Assembly: GCA_965249455.1 (NCBI GenBank)
Contig: OZ252236.1
Span: forward strand, 5,064,939-5,128,938
DNA length: 64,000 bases
Reading direction: 5' to 3'
Origin: Jiulongibacter sp024742395
Lineage (GTDB): Bacteria; Bacteroidota; Bacteroidia; Cytophagales; Spirosomataceae
Shown: in pieces, positions 17,886-25,975 of the stretch
Layout: the number at the start of each line of letters is the position of its first letter
Position numbering within the stretch: position 1 is the stretch's first letter
The notes under the pieces: model-generated
Databases searched by the model: none
Seen by the model: only the letters and a program-made list of their open reading frames with translations
What the model was told of the DNA's origin: nothing
Made by a program: the position numbers and the translations under genes

Positions 17886-19199
17886 ATGAGAAAATTCTCT
17901 ATTCAAGTCTTTTTACGTCTTATCCTTTTAGCAGGTCTGATATGCCCTATACCCTTTCTGATAGTTAGCAAAGATTATCTTCTCTCCACCGTCTTGTTGT
18001 TTTTTGGTGTTTTAACTATTGTTTCTTTGTATCGTCTGGTGACATCAGTTAATCAAAAACTCACCCTTTTTTTTGAGTCTATTCAATATTCAGATTTTAC
18101 TGTAAAATTCAGTTCAGACAATAAACTCGGAAGAAGCTTTAAAGACCTTAATCTTCAGATGAATCAGGTTATTGACGCCTTTAAAGCAGCACGAGCCGAA
18201 AAAGAAGCCAATATTCATTATTTAAATACCTTAGTTCAGCACGTTGATGTAGGTATTCTATGTTACGATTCTTCAGAACATATTGAGCTTCTTAATAATG
18301 CGGCCATCAGATTACTTGGTGTTTACAGGCTCAGAAACCTCAGCGATTTGCTTGAAACAGACCAGCATCTTTTATACCACAAAATAAAAGAATTGCCTTC
18401 AAAAGGCAGGCTAATGTATGAAACTAAAAATGGGATGCAGCTCGCCATTAACAGCACAAAAGTAAACCTAAGAGGAAGGGCTGTTAAAATTGTATCTCTT
18501 CAGAATATCAAGACTGAATTACAAGAAAAGGAAGTTAGTTCGTGGCAAAACCTGACCAAAGTACTCAGGCATGAAATAATGAACTCCATTGCTCCTATTG
18601 TTTCTCTTGTGGGTACCATGAGAAGTATTGTGAATGAAGATTTGGGGAATAATCCTGCCATTAAAGAGCCTGTAGAAGACCTTGATCTTGCCTTAGAAAC
18701 CATAGAAACCAGAGGAAAAGGTATCATGAAATTTGTGAACGCTTACAGAGATTTCACTACATTACCCAAGCCGGTATTCACCAAAATTAGAGTATCTGAG
18801 ATCATTACGCATTTAGCCTCTCTCAATCAAAACCCTCAAATTAGTATCAAATGTGATGTAGACTTTGAGGTTAACTGTGACAGAGATCAGATTGAAATGA
18901 TCTTAATAAATCTGCTTAAAAATGCAAAAGAGGCAATAGAAGCTAAAAGCGATGGCTTTGTTAATATCAATACCAAGATTAGTAATTCTATTGGTATTAT
19001 TGAAGTTCACGACAACGGATCAGGCATTGTGCCAGAGGCACTTGAGAAAATTTTCATCCCTTTTTATACCACGAAAAAAACAGGCTCAGGAATTGGCTTA
19101 AGTTTATCTAAACAAATCATGCAAATGCACAATGGCGAATTAGCTGTAAAGTCAGAATTAGGTAAGGGAACCGTTTTTGGACTAATCTTCAACGAATAA
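17886..19199 (+). CDS. Membrane sensor histidine kinase
   Basis: A 437-residue kinase with two N-terminal membrane helices (about 8-28 and 31-50) separated by only a very short loop. It therefore has almost no periplasmic sensor and may sense within the membrane or in the cytoplasm. A linker and a PAS-like region (about 100-200, VGILCYDSSEHIELLNNAAIRLLG) follow. The H-box is VLRHEIMNS with the predicted phospho-accepting H229. The catalytic domain has the N-box LINLLKNAKEAIEA, G1 VHDNGSGI and G2 GSGIGLSLS. It is cotranscribed with the response regulator gene (32 bp gap). It ends 2 bp from the stop of a convergent gene. Confidence 0.94.
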   Translation: MRKFSIQVFLRLILLAGLICPIPFLIVSKDYLLSTVLLFFGVLTIVSLYRLVTSVNQKLTLFFESIQYSDFTVKFSSDNKLGRSFKDLNLQMNQVIDAFKAARAEKEANIHYLNTLVQHVDVGILCYDSSEHIELLNNAAIRLLGVYRLRNLSDLLETDQHLLYHKIKELPSKGRLMYETKNGMQLAINSTKVNLRGRAVKIVSLQNIKTELQEKEVSSWQNLTKVLRHEIMNSIAPIVSLVGTMRSIVNEDLGNNPAIKEPVEDLDLALETIETRGKGIMKFVNAYRDFTTLPKPVFTKIRVSEIITHLASLNQNPQISIKCDVDFEVNCDRDQIEMILINLLKNAKEAIEAKSDGFVNINTKISNSIGIIEVHDNGSGIVPEALEKIFIPFYTTKKTGSGIGLSLSKQIMQMHNGELAVKSELGKGTVFGLIFNE

Positions 19200-19201
19200 A
19201 A

Positions 19202-19675
19202 TTATCGGTTGCTCACGTAGTTCTCTTTCGCGACCGGATAGAAAAATCGATTTTTATCGTTTAGGCTTTTTAAAGTATTCTCCAAATATCTCGGATTGTA
19301 GAACCCCGTCAGTTGAGCAATTTCATTTGCTCTGTAGTCACCCACCAAAATCGTAGGAAATACTTTAACTTCAAACTTCTCAACAATCTCCATTCCTTCA
19401 AAAGAATCAATATTGACTCTGTAAACCAGAAAATTATTGTTTAGAAATTCTGCCAAATCTTCGTTTGAATAGGTTTCGGCATCCATCTTTTTGCATGGTC
19501 CGCACCAACTGGCCCAAAAATCAATGAGAATGGGCCTGTGAAGTTTTTGAGCCTCTCTTAAAAAGTTGTCGTAAGAGCCTTGATAAAACGCAGTTTTTTC
19601 TTCCTTTGGACTAGGTAACCACGCAGAGGAAACAAATAAAATGCTGACGCATATATATAGGAATCTGGTTTTCAT
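19202..19675 (-). CDS. Exported thioredoxin-family protein
   Basis: A 157-residue protein with an N-terminal signal sequence (about 1-20, MKTRFLYICVSILFVSSAWL) and one thioredoxin fold. The redox motif WCGPC has cysteines at residues 58 and 61 within IDFWASWCGPCKKMDAETYS, and a cis-Pro region follows (KVFPTILVGDY). It is likely periplasmic and reduces or isomerises disulfides. The second half is short, with no extra domain. It converges on the kinase gene with a 2-bp gap and no terminator between, so the two mRNAs probably overlap at their 3' ends. A clean promoter lies upstream at 19742-19771. Confidence 0.88.
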   Translation of the reverse strand: MKTRFLYICVSILFVSSAWLPSPKEEKTAFYQGSYDNFLREAQKLHRPILIDFWASWCGPCKKMDAETYSNEDLAEFLNNNFLVYRVNIDSFEGMEIVEKFEVKVFPTILVGDYRANEIAQLTGFYNPRYLENTLKSLNDKNRFFYPVAKENYVSNR

Positions 19676-19741
19676 ATGAATGCACGTTTATTGAATAGGA
19701 ATTATCAAGATTCATGCCAAGCATAAATACATTGATAATCA

Positions 19742-19771
19742 CAAATTTAGGTATTCCTGATTACCATTCAA
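19742..19771 (-). promoter_or_regulatory. Promoter of the exported thioredoxin gene
   Basis: On the minus strand, TTG (19771-19769), a 19-bp spacer and TAAATTTG (19749-19742) match the Bacteroidota primary-sigma consensus TTG-N17-23-TAnnTTTG. The start codon is about 65 bp downstream. Confidence 0.7.
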
Positions 19772-19799
19772 TAAAAAAATTAGTGCTCATAAAATATTA

Positions 19800-19823
19800 G
19801 CCCCTCCAGATGTCTGGAGGGGC
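19800..19823. terminator. Perfect 11-bp hairpin in the 19676-20097 gap
   Basis: GCCCCTCCAGA, a TG loop and TCTGGAGGGGC form a perfect, very stable stem. On the minus strand it is followed by TAATATTTTATG, a weak U-rich tail, so it could terminate a leftward transcript. No gene explains it. The rest of this 422-bp gap holds only the fragment at 19967-20080 and the thioredoxin promoter. Confidence 0.5.
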
Positions 19824-19966
19824 AATATGATCACCTTTTAACCTAAATTCCAGTAAAATCAAAACACTGAATATTTTCTGTACCTCATTTCAAAACCTCA
19901 AAACATGATACTATTTTGATCCTACGCAATTGAGCAACGGCAATATAAGATTAGTGCACTCCTTAG

Positions 19967-20080
19967 AAAAATTCTCTAGATTTAAGCAAGGATTCGTATG
20001 CTCAAACAGCTATTTGGGTAGACGGCGAAAAGAAATACTACGGAACGTGCAACCCTTACACCCTTTACATGCATCTATGA
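19967..20080 (+). other. Short open stretch without start codon, possible gene fragment
   Basis: Thirty-seven codons are open up to a TGA at 20078 and end IWVDGEKKYYGTCNPYTLYM. The composition looks protein-like, but there is no ATG before the upstream TAG at 19964. It ends 17 bp before the sigma factor start. It could be the remnant of a lost gene or chance. Confidence 0.2.
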
Positions 20081-20097
20081 ATTGAAACAGGCCATTT

Positions 20098-20664
20098 ATG
20101 ACGAAAATTTTATCACTGTTTAAGTCCGAGTATGATCTTGCCAGGGCTATAAAACGTGGAGATAGAAATGCACAAACTCAGTTTTATGATCAATACTCAG
20201 GATTGATGCTAGCTATTTGTATGCGTTACATAGGTGATAAGATGGTAGCCGAAGATGTCATGATTAAAGGATTGATGAAAATCTTTGAAAAGATAGATCA
20301 ATTTGGGTTTAAAGGAAGTTTTGAAGGTTGGGTCAAGAGAATAATGGTGAATGAGGCACTTATGCAGGTGCGTTCTCAGAAAAATCTGGAAGTAGACATG
20401 GATGAGGTCTCTACTCTAAACTTCAAAACAGAAGAAACCACAAATCTTGAAGAAGAAGATTTAATGACATTGATTAATAGCCTTCCGCCCGGGTACAGAA
20501 CTGTATTTAATTTGTACGCGATAGAAGGTTACAGCCATGCTGAAATTGCTAAAGAATTAGGAATTTCTGAAGGAACTTCTAAATCACAATTAAGTAGAGC
20601 AAGGGCATTGCTGCAAGAGAAACTAGGACAGCAGGATAACGAATTAAGGAAAACAATAAAATGA
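20098..20664 (+). CDS. ECF-type RNA polymerase sigma factor
   Basis: A 188-residue sigma-70 family factor with only regions 2 and 4. Region 2 (about 25-95) includes AEDVMIKGLMKIFEKIDQFGFKGSFEGWVKRIMVNEAL. Region 4 (about 125-180) includes LPPGYRTVFNLYAIEGYSHAEIAKELGISEGTSKSQLSRARALL, a clear helix-turn-helix. It would direct polymerase to a dedicated set of promoters and is probably held inactive by the coupled membrane protein. Its TGA overlaps the next gene's ATG (ATGA), which indicates translational coupling. No convincing promoter was seen upstream. Confidence 0.93.
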   Translation: MTKILSLFKSEYDLARAIKRGDRNAQTQFYDQYSGLMLAICMRYIGDKMVAEDVMIKGLMKIFEKIDQFGFKGSFEGWVKRIMVNEALMQVRSQKNLEVDMDEVSTLNFKTEETTNLEEEDLMTLINSLPPGYRTVFNLYAIEGYSHAEIAKELGISEGTSKSQLSRARALLQEKLGQQDNELRKTIK

Positions 20665-21563
20665 CTCACTTTAGTAAAATGAAAAAACATCCAATAGATG
20701 AGTTGTTTAACCAGAAATTAAACAATTACCGGGTTGAGCCTTCAAAGGACCTCAAAGAAAGGTTTTTAAAACAACTTGAAGAACAACCAGAAAAGAAAGC
20801 TGCATTTACCCCACTCAGATGGTATTTTGCAGCAGCAGCTTCAATTGCCATAATGATTGCAGTGGGCTGGTCTTTCTATGCAAGTTCATTAGACGATTCT
20901 ACTCAAGGTGCTACTTTGAGCCAAATGACTCCTCCGGCTCCAAGCACAAGCTTAGAAGAAAACAACACTAAAGAAAGCAATAAATTAGAGCTGGTTACTT
21001 CCGAGCCTGAGGCAAAGCCAAATATGCAATTGGCCATCGTAAAACCATCTAAAAAAGTTAAAATTACAGAAACACCGTCTCTTGTTGAAAAGCCGGAATA
21101 TATAGCTCCGGTATCGGCTACAGGTGTATCTGAAATTGACGAATTGATTCCTGATGAACTGACCTTAGCTCTGCAAGCATCTGAAGCTGAAAAAAAGCAA
21201 ACTCGTAGAACAGAAGAGGTTGAAGGTATTTTCAGAAAAAGTGCAGGAGAAACTATTATCATTGTAGCATCAGATTTTGAAAAGGAAGAGAAGATATACC
21301 TACCACAAATTAACTCTGACTCTCCAATAACCCTTACTGAAGCCACCGATATTGCCGAGGGAAGAAACACCTCAGAAAAATCACTTTTAGCGAAAGTTTT
21401 CAAAGAAATCAAACATCTTAAACATGGAGAGAAAATTGGCTTCGACGAAATAGATCAGGGTCTAGCCATGACCTATGATGAAGATACCTTTATTGGTCAC
21501 GAGGCCATGGAATTTCGCGAAAGATTCAGATGGGTTAAAGAAAAGCTTTCTAAAGACGAATAA
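20661..21563 (+). CDS. Single-pass membrane protein, probable anti-sigma factor
   Basis: A 300-residue protein with a short cytoplasmic N-terminus (about 1-53, including HPIDELFNQKLNNYRVEPSKDLKERF cut here into parts), one membrane helix (about 54-75, WYFAAAASIAIMIAVGWSF) and a long periplasmic part. The latter is rich in Thr, Pro, Glu and Lys up to about residue 180. I recognise no catalytic domain. Its position directly after an ECF sigma gene with an ATGA overlap, plus the cytoplasmic-helix-periplasmic layout, is typical of anti-sigma factors. There is no zinc-binding HxxxCxxC motif, so the assignment is by context. The alternative start at 20679 would lose the coupling. Confidence 0.6.
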   Translation: MTHFSKMKKHPIDELFNQKLNNYRVEPSKDLKERFLKQLEEQPEKKAAFTPLRWYFAAAASIAIMIAVGWSFYASSLDDSTQGATLSQMTPPAPSTSLEENNTKESNKLELVTSEPEAKPNMQLAIVKPSKKVKITETPSLVEKPEYIAPVSATGVSEIDELIPDELTLALQASEAEKKQTRRTEEVEGIFRKSAGETIIIVASDFEKEEKIYLPQINSDSPITLTEATDIAEGRNTSEKSLLAKVFKEIKHLKHGEKIGFDEIDQGLAMTYDEDTFIGHEAMEFRERFRWVKEKLSKDE

Positions 21564-21577
21564 ACCATAGTAAGAAA

Positions 21578-22612
21578 ATGACAAGACTTGTAGTTTCTAT
21601 CTTCTTTATTTTAACCGCTTTTGCCTCAAAGGCAGAAATACTCAGAGACACAACTATTATTGAGTTCTCTGACAAGACGGTCAATAAACGTGTAACCGTT
21701 ATTAGTACAAGTGACAAAGAAATAGAACTCCCCGCTACCTTAAATATCAATAGTGTTTTGAAAGAGCTGGGGATAGATACCACAGAAAGAGAACGTGCCA
21801 TTGTATTGATGGGCCAAAACGGCCAATCTAAAGATACCATACTGGTCATCTCACAATCGGGTCAGAAAATTCAAATCGTAACAAGACAGCCAATTATAAA
21901 AGAACAGAAGCCGGCTGAAGTTAGTCAAGAAAATAGAGACGGACTCAAAACCCAAGAACCGAAAGAAAACGGGAATGTTCCAACGTCTGTTCAGGTTCCA
22001 AAATCAGCTAAGAACAAACGCTTTTTCCCAAAAAGTGATTTCGGTCTATATTTCGGTTTGAACAATATTAATATGAGTGGAGCAGATCCATTTAACCTGA
22101 GAACCTGGCCCTCTCGTTATATAGCCTTGTCATTTAGAAAAAACGCAACTCTTCTAAGGGGTGAGCAAGCTGATCTGGCCATAAGCTACGGTCCTGAAAT
22201 AGCTTGGTACAATTTTATGTTCGAAAACAATACTACAGCCACCTTCACCAACGGACAGGTCGCTTTCCCCGATGCCCCGTTTTCTACCTCGAAATCAAAA
22301 CTTGTAATGCCTTTTCTGAATTTACCCGTCATGTTGAATATTGGCTTTAAAGAAGATAAATTCAAATTGGGATTGGGAGGCTATGTAGGATACCGAATAG
22401 GTGGACACACAAAGACGAAAGATACAAATGGAAATAAAGAAAAAGTGAAAGGGTCTTATGGGCTTAATACTGTCCCATACGGACTCACAGGAGAAATAGG
22501 CAAGAAGAACGGTTTAACCATATTTTTTCGCTATGATTTGAACACTTTATTCGAATCTTCGCAAATCGTCACAAAAGATATAAATGCCTTCAGTGTGGGC
22601 ATAAGACTGTAA
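21578..22612 (+). CDS. Outer-membrane beta-barrel protein
   Basis: A 344-residue protein with a signal peptide (about 1-18, MTRLVVSIFFILTAFASKA) and a variable polar region to about 150. The C-terminal part has alternating hydrophobic strands and aromatic-Gly patterns (FGLYFGLNNINMSG, KFKLGLGGYVGYRIGG, LTIFFRYDLNTLF) and ends NAFSVGIRL, as in outer-membrane barrels. It lies 14 bp after the probable anti-sigma gene and so belongs to the same operon. It may be the target or the signal-sensing partner of the sigma system. No specific family name can be given from sequence alone. Confidence 0.75.
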   Translation: MTRLVVSIFFILTAFASKAEILRDTTIIEFSDKTVNKRVTVISTSDKEIELPATLNINSVLKELGIDTTERERAIVLMGQNGQSKDTILVISQSGQKIQIVTRQPIIKEQKPAEVSQENRDGLKTQEPKENGNVPTSVQVPKSAKNKRFFPKSDFGLYFGLNNINMSGADPFNLRTWPSRYIALSFRKNATLLRGEQADLAISYGPEIAWYNFMFENNTTATFTNGQVAFPDAPFSTSKSKLVMPFLNLPVMLNIGFKEDKFKLGLGGYVGYRIGGHTKTKDTNGNKEKVKGSYGLNTVPYGLTGEIGKKNGLTIFFRYDLNTLFESSQIVTKDINAFSVGIRL

Positions 22613-22699
22613 CAAGCACACTTTCAGTGGTTAAAAGAGAACTTTTAAAGAATACAGAATGCGTTCAAAAAAAAACATCAAGTTTTTTTCAAGGGAATT

Positions 22700-22729
22700 T
22701 TGCCAAGACAAAAAAACGCCATACTTTTG
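22700..22729 (+). promoter_or_regulatory. Promoter of the tRNA-Tyr-Gly-Thr-tuf operon
   Basis: TTG at 22700, a 19-bp spacer and TACTTTTG at 22722-22729 match the Bacteroidota consensus. The first tRNA starts 52 bp downstream. Confidence 0.75.
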
Positions 22730-22781
22730 CAACTCCTTTTTCGGGAGGAGTAGTTCTTTGGAATAAATTACTGAGTTATTT

Positions 22782-22864
22782 GGGGGTGTACCAGAGTGGC
22801 CAAATGGGGCAGACTGTAAATCTGCTGGCGTATGCCTACGGTGGTTCGAATCCATCCGCCCCCA
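22782..22864 (+). tRNA. tRNA-Tyr (GTA)
   Basis: An 83-nt class II tRNA with a long variable arm. The 7-bp acceptor GGGGGTG/CGCCCCC pairs fully with one G-U. Anticodon GTA is at 22816-22818, the T-loop reads GGTTCGAATCC, and the discriminator is A. No CCA is encoded. Confidence 0.96.
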
Positions 22865-22895
22865 CACTTTTTTTTACAAAGCAATAATATTGAAT

Positions 22896-22968
22896 GCGGG
22901 CGTAGCTCAGTTGGTAGAGCGACAGCCTTCCAAGCTGTAGGTCGCGGGTTCGAGCCTCGTCGCCCGCT
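22896..22968 (+). tRNA. tRNA-Gly (TCC)
   Basis: Acceptor GCGGGCG/CGCCCGC is perfect. Anticodon TCC is at 22929-22931, the T-loop GGTTCGAGCC is standard, and the discriminator is T. It lies 31 bp after tRNA-Tyr in the same transcript. Confidence 0.96.
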
Positions 22969-22974
22969 CAATTA

Positions 22975-23046
<72 letters not shown>

Positions 23047-23147
23047 CTGCTAAAGTAATAAATTTCAAAGTCCATTTTCTCATTGAAAATCTGGAACTGT
23101 TTTAAAGTTTTAGTTAAGAATTTTATATAATTTAATTTAATAACGAT

Positions 23148-24335
23148 ATGGCAAAAGAAAGTTTTGACCGTAGTAAACCCCACGTAAACATTGGTACTAT
23201 CGGTCACGTTGACCACGGAAAAACTACTTTAACTGCAGCGATCACAACTGTTCTAGCAACAAAAGGTCTTGCATCATTAAGAGATTTCTCGTCAATTGAC
23301 AATGCTCCTGAAGAAAAAGAGCGTGGTATTACTATCAATACTTCACACGTGGAGTACCAGACAGAAAATCGTCACTATGCTCACGTTGACTGTCCAGGTC
23401 ACGCTGATTACGTGAAGAACATGGTAACGGGTGCTGCTCAGATGGACGGTGCAATTCTTGTTGTTGCCGCAACTGATGGTCCAATGCCACAAACACGTGA
23501 GCACATCCTTCTTGCTCGTCAGGTTGGTGTACCTCAGTTAGTTGTTTTTATGAATAAAGTTGACATGGTTGATGATCCTGAACTACTTGAACTAGTAGAA
23601 ATGGAGATCCGTGAACTATTGTCTTTCTATAAATTTGATGGTGATAATATCCCTGTTATTCAAGGTTCTGCTCTTGGTGGCTTGAACGGCGAAGAGAAGT
23701 GGGTTAAAACTATCGAAGAACTAATGGAAGCGGTTGATTCATACATTCCACTTCCTGAAAGAGCTACTGATAAGCCTTTCTTGATGCCTGTAGAAGATGT
23801 ATTCTCTATCACTGGTCGTGGTACTGTTGCTACTGGTCGTATCGAAACTGGTGTAATCAACTCTGGTGATGCTGTTGATATCCTTGGTATGGGTGCTGAG
23901 AACCTTAAGTCTACTGTAACTGGGGTTGAGATGTTCCGTAAGATTCTTGATAGAGGTGAAGCTGGCGATAACGTTGGTCTACTTCTTAGAGGTATCGAAA
24001 AAGAAGCTATCCGTCGTGGAATGGTTATCTGTAAGCCAGGTTCAGTTAAGCCTCACACTAAGTTCAAAGCAGAGGTTTACGTATTATCAAAAGAAGAAGG
24101 TGGACGTCACACTCCATTCTTTAACAAGTACCGTCCACAGTTCTACTTCAGAACAACTGACGTAACTGGTGAGATCATGCTTCCAGCTAACGTTGAGATG
24201 GTAATGCCTGGTGATAACGTAACTATCGAAGTTACTTTGATCAATGCAATTGCTATGGATAAAGGTCTTCGTTTCGCGATTCGTGAAGGTGGACGTACCG
24301 TAGGTGCAGGACAGGTTACTGAAATAATTGAATAA
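23148..24335 (+). CDS. tuf: Elongation factor Tu
   Basis: A 395-residue GTPase that delivers aminoacyl-tRNA to the ribosome. G1 is GHVDHGKT (about 19-26), the switch region includes RGITINTSHVEY, G3 is DCPGH, and G4 is NKVD. Domains 2 and 3 follow with VFSITGRGTVATGRIETG and the conserved C-terminal stretch MPGDNVTIEVTLINAIAMDKGLRFAIREGGRTVGAGQV. Codon use is strongly biased, as expected for a highly expressed gene. It lies in the tRNA-Tyr-Gly-Thr-tuf arrangement also known from E. coli and is followed by a strong terminator. Confidence 0.99.
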   Translation: MAKESFDRSKPHVNIGTIGHVDHGKTTLTAAITTVLATKGLASLRDFSSIDNAPEEKERGITINTSHVEYQTENRHYAHVDCPGHADYVKNMVTGAAQMDGAILVVAATDGPMPQTREHILLARQVGVPQLVVFMNKVDMVDDPELLELVEMEIRELLSFYKFDGDNIPVIQGSALGGLNGEEKWVKTIEELMEAVDSYIPLPERATDKPFLMPVEDVFSITGRGTVATGRIETGVINSGDAVDILGMGAENLKSTVTGVEMFRKILDRGEAGDNVGLLLRGIEKEAIRRGMVICKPGSVKPHTKFKAEVYVLSKEEGGRHTPFFNKYRPQFYFRTTDVTGEIMLPANVEMVMPGDNVTIEVTLINAIAMDKGLRFAIREGGRTVGAGQVTEIIE

Positions 24336-24352
24336 TATTTCAAATATTCTAT

Positions 24353-24383
24353 AAAAAAAGCACTCCCAACGGAGTGCTTTTTT
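24353..24383 (+). terminator. Intrinsic terminator after tuf
   Basis: GCACTCC, loop CAAC and GGAGTGC are followed by six Ts, with an A-run before the stem. It ends 22 bp before the next start codon. Confidence 0.92.
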
Positions 24384-24404
24384 ACGTTTATAGCTATCCC
24401 AAAA

Positions 24405-25619
24405 ATGAGGAAGAAAAACGCAGCTATCATATTCATATTTATTACAGTCCTAATTGATGTTATTGGTATAGGTATTGTAATTCCAATAGTTCCGGCACTT
24501 ATAAAAGATTTAACTGGCGGCACCACAAGTGAAGCCAGTCAATATGCCCTATGGCTAGTTCTTCTTTACTCAGTGATGCAATTTCTCTTTTCACCAATCA
24601 TAGGTGGCCTGAGTGATCAATATGGCCGTAGAAAAATTTTACTAATAACTCTATTAGGTTTTGCTGCCGACTCACTTTTTCAGGCCTCAGCTCCTACCAT
24701 TGGCTGGTTGTTTTTGGGCAGAACTATTTCCGGAATTTTAGGTGCTAGCTTTTCCACAGCCAATGCCTACATCGCAGATATAAGCCCCGCCGAAAAAAGA
24801 TCTCAGAATTTCGGTATGCTGGGAGCCGCTTTTGGCCTTGGCTTTATTATAGGGCCTTCTATTGGCGGTATACTCGGAAGTTATGGCCCAAGAGTACCTT
24901 TCTATGCTTCTGCTATTCTATCTCTAATAAATTGGATATACGGTTACTTCGTTCTTCCAGAATCACTTGCACCAGAGAATAGGCGTAAATTTGATTTCAA
25001 AAGAGCAAATCCGCTTGGCTCACTTAAGAACTTGAAAAGATATCCGATGGTATTGAGTCTGGTGGCCTCTCTTTTTTTAGTCTACATTGCCAGCTATGCC
25101 CCGCAAGCCACCTGGTCTTTTTTTACTATAGAGAAATTTGGCTGGACTGAAATGCAAATTGGCTTGTCTTTGGGTTTTGTAGGCCTTATGATAGCCATAG
25201 TACAGGGCGGTTTAATTCGAATAATTATTCCAAAGATAGGTCAGACAAAAGCTTTGTTCTTAGGCTTAACAATCAATATCCTGGGACAGGCAGCATTTGC
25301 TTTTGCCAGTGAAGGATGGATGATGTACGCTATCATGGTACCCTTTGCTCTAAGTGGTTTAACAAACCCAGCCTTTCAAGGTTTAATTTCAAATGAAGTA
25401 CAAGCCAACGAACAAGGCGAACTCCAAGGTGCCCTTACTTCTGTTGTGGCATTGGCTTCTATCATTGGTCAGCCCTTAATGTTATGGATGTTTGGTAAAT
25501 TCACAGCTCCAAACGCTCCTGTTTATTTCCCGGGTGCCCCGTTTATGACAGGATCTATTCTGTGCATAATCAGTCTTGTCATAACTTATAAGCTAATTTC
25601 AAGGAAAAAATCAGTGTAA
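24405..25619 (+). CDS. MFS drug/H+ antiporter, TetA-like (DHA1 family)
   Basis: A 404-residue inner-membrane transporter with 12 predicted helices. Motif A is GGLSDQYGRRKILL in loop 2-3. GRTISGILGASFSTANAYIADISPAEKR and GPSIGGILGSYGPRVPFYASAI match the TetA/Bcr-type DHA1 pattern. It probably exports a drug or metabolite using the proton gradient. Resistance to a given compound cannot be claimed. It sits between tuf and tRNA-Trp/secE, where most bacteria have nothing. Its ATG lies just 22 bp past the tuf terminator, which leaves no room for an ordinary promoter, so low-level readthrough expression is likely. Confidence 0.88.
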   Translation: MRKKNAAIIFIFITVLIDVIGIGIVIPIVPALIKDLTGGTTSEASQYALWLVLLYSVMQFLFSPIIGGLSDQYGRRKILLITLLGFAADSLFQASAPTIGWLFLGRTISGILGASFSTANAYIADISPAEKRSQNFGMLGAAFGLGFIIGPSIGGILGSYGPRVPFYASAILSLINWIYGYFVLPESLAPENRRKFDFKRANPLGSLKNLKRYPMVLSLVASLFLVYIASYAPQATWSFFTIEKFGWTEMQIGLSLGFVGLMIAIVQGGLIRIIIPKIGQTKALFLGLTINILGQAAFAFASEGWMMYAIMVPFALSGLTNPAFQGLISNEVQANEQGELQGALTSVVALASIIGQPLMLWMFGKFTAPNAPVYFPGAPFMTGSILCIISLVITYKLISRKKSV

Positions 25620-25620
25620 T

Positions 25621-25650
25621 TTGTAAAATCAACAAATATCTGTATTTTTG
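25621..25650 (+). promoter_or_regulatory. Promoter of the tRNA-Trp-secE-nusG operon
   Basis: TTG at 25621, a 19-bp spacer and TATTTTTG at 25643-25650 match the Bacteroidota consensus. It starts 2 bp after the MFS stop codon. Confidence 0.75.
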
Positions 25651-25662
25651 CAGCCCTGAATT

Positions 25663-25689
25663 GCTCCCTTACACGGAGTTCTTTTTTTT
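25663..25689 (+). terminator. Weak hairpin with T-run between promoter and tRNA-Trp
   Basis: CTCC/GGAG, extended by GAA/TTC across a bulge, is followed by TTCTTTTTTTT. It may terminate readthrough from the MFS gene. It also lies just downstream of the promoter at 25621-25650, so it could attenuate the tRNA transcript. The stem is short. Confidence 0.4.
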
Positions 25690-25693
25690 ATAC

Positions 25694-25764
25694 ACGGGCA
25701 TAGTTCAATGGTAGAATAGCGGTCTCCAAAACCGTTGATCAGGGTTCGAATCCTTGTGCCCGTG
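25694..25764 (+). tRNA. tRNA-Trp (CCA)
   Basis: Acceptor ACGGGCA/TGCCCGT is perfect. Anticodon CCA is at 25726-25728, the T-loop is GGTTCGAATCC, and the discriminator is G as usual for Trp. It lies 15 bp before secE, as in many bacteria. Confidence 0.95.
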
Positions 25765-25779
25765 CTTTAATCTTATAAA

Positions 25780-25971
25780 ATGGATAAGTTACAAAAGTTT
25801 TTAAAGGAATCTTGGCACGAAATAACCAAAGAGGTTACATGGCCAAAATTCAGTGAATTACAGTCAAGTGCTACTTTGGTATTAATTGCCTCTGTAATAT
25901 TTGCCTTGGTAGTTGGGGCCATCGACTTCGTTATCGACAATGGCTTGAAACTACTTTATCAATCATTCTAA
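25780..25971 (+). CDS. secE: Preprotein translocase subunit SecE
   Basis: A 63-residue single-helix subunit of the SecYEG channel. The amphipathic N-terminal part carries the conserved EVTWPKFSELQSSA (around 16-32), and one membrane helix follows (about 35-57). Short, one-helix SecE is the normal form outside the Gammaproteobacteria. It is cotranscribed with nusG (4-bp gap). Confidence 0.97.
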   Translation: MDKLQKFLKESWHEITKEVTWPKFSELQSSATLVLIASVIFALVVGAIDFVIDNGLKLLYQSF

Positions 25972-25975
25972 TAGT

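Noticed and set aside
22627..22971. Open frames on both strands covering the tRNA-Tyr/Gly genes
   Set aside because: They run across perfectly folding tRNAs and the promoter, so they are chance frames.
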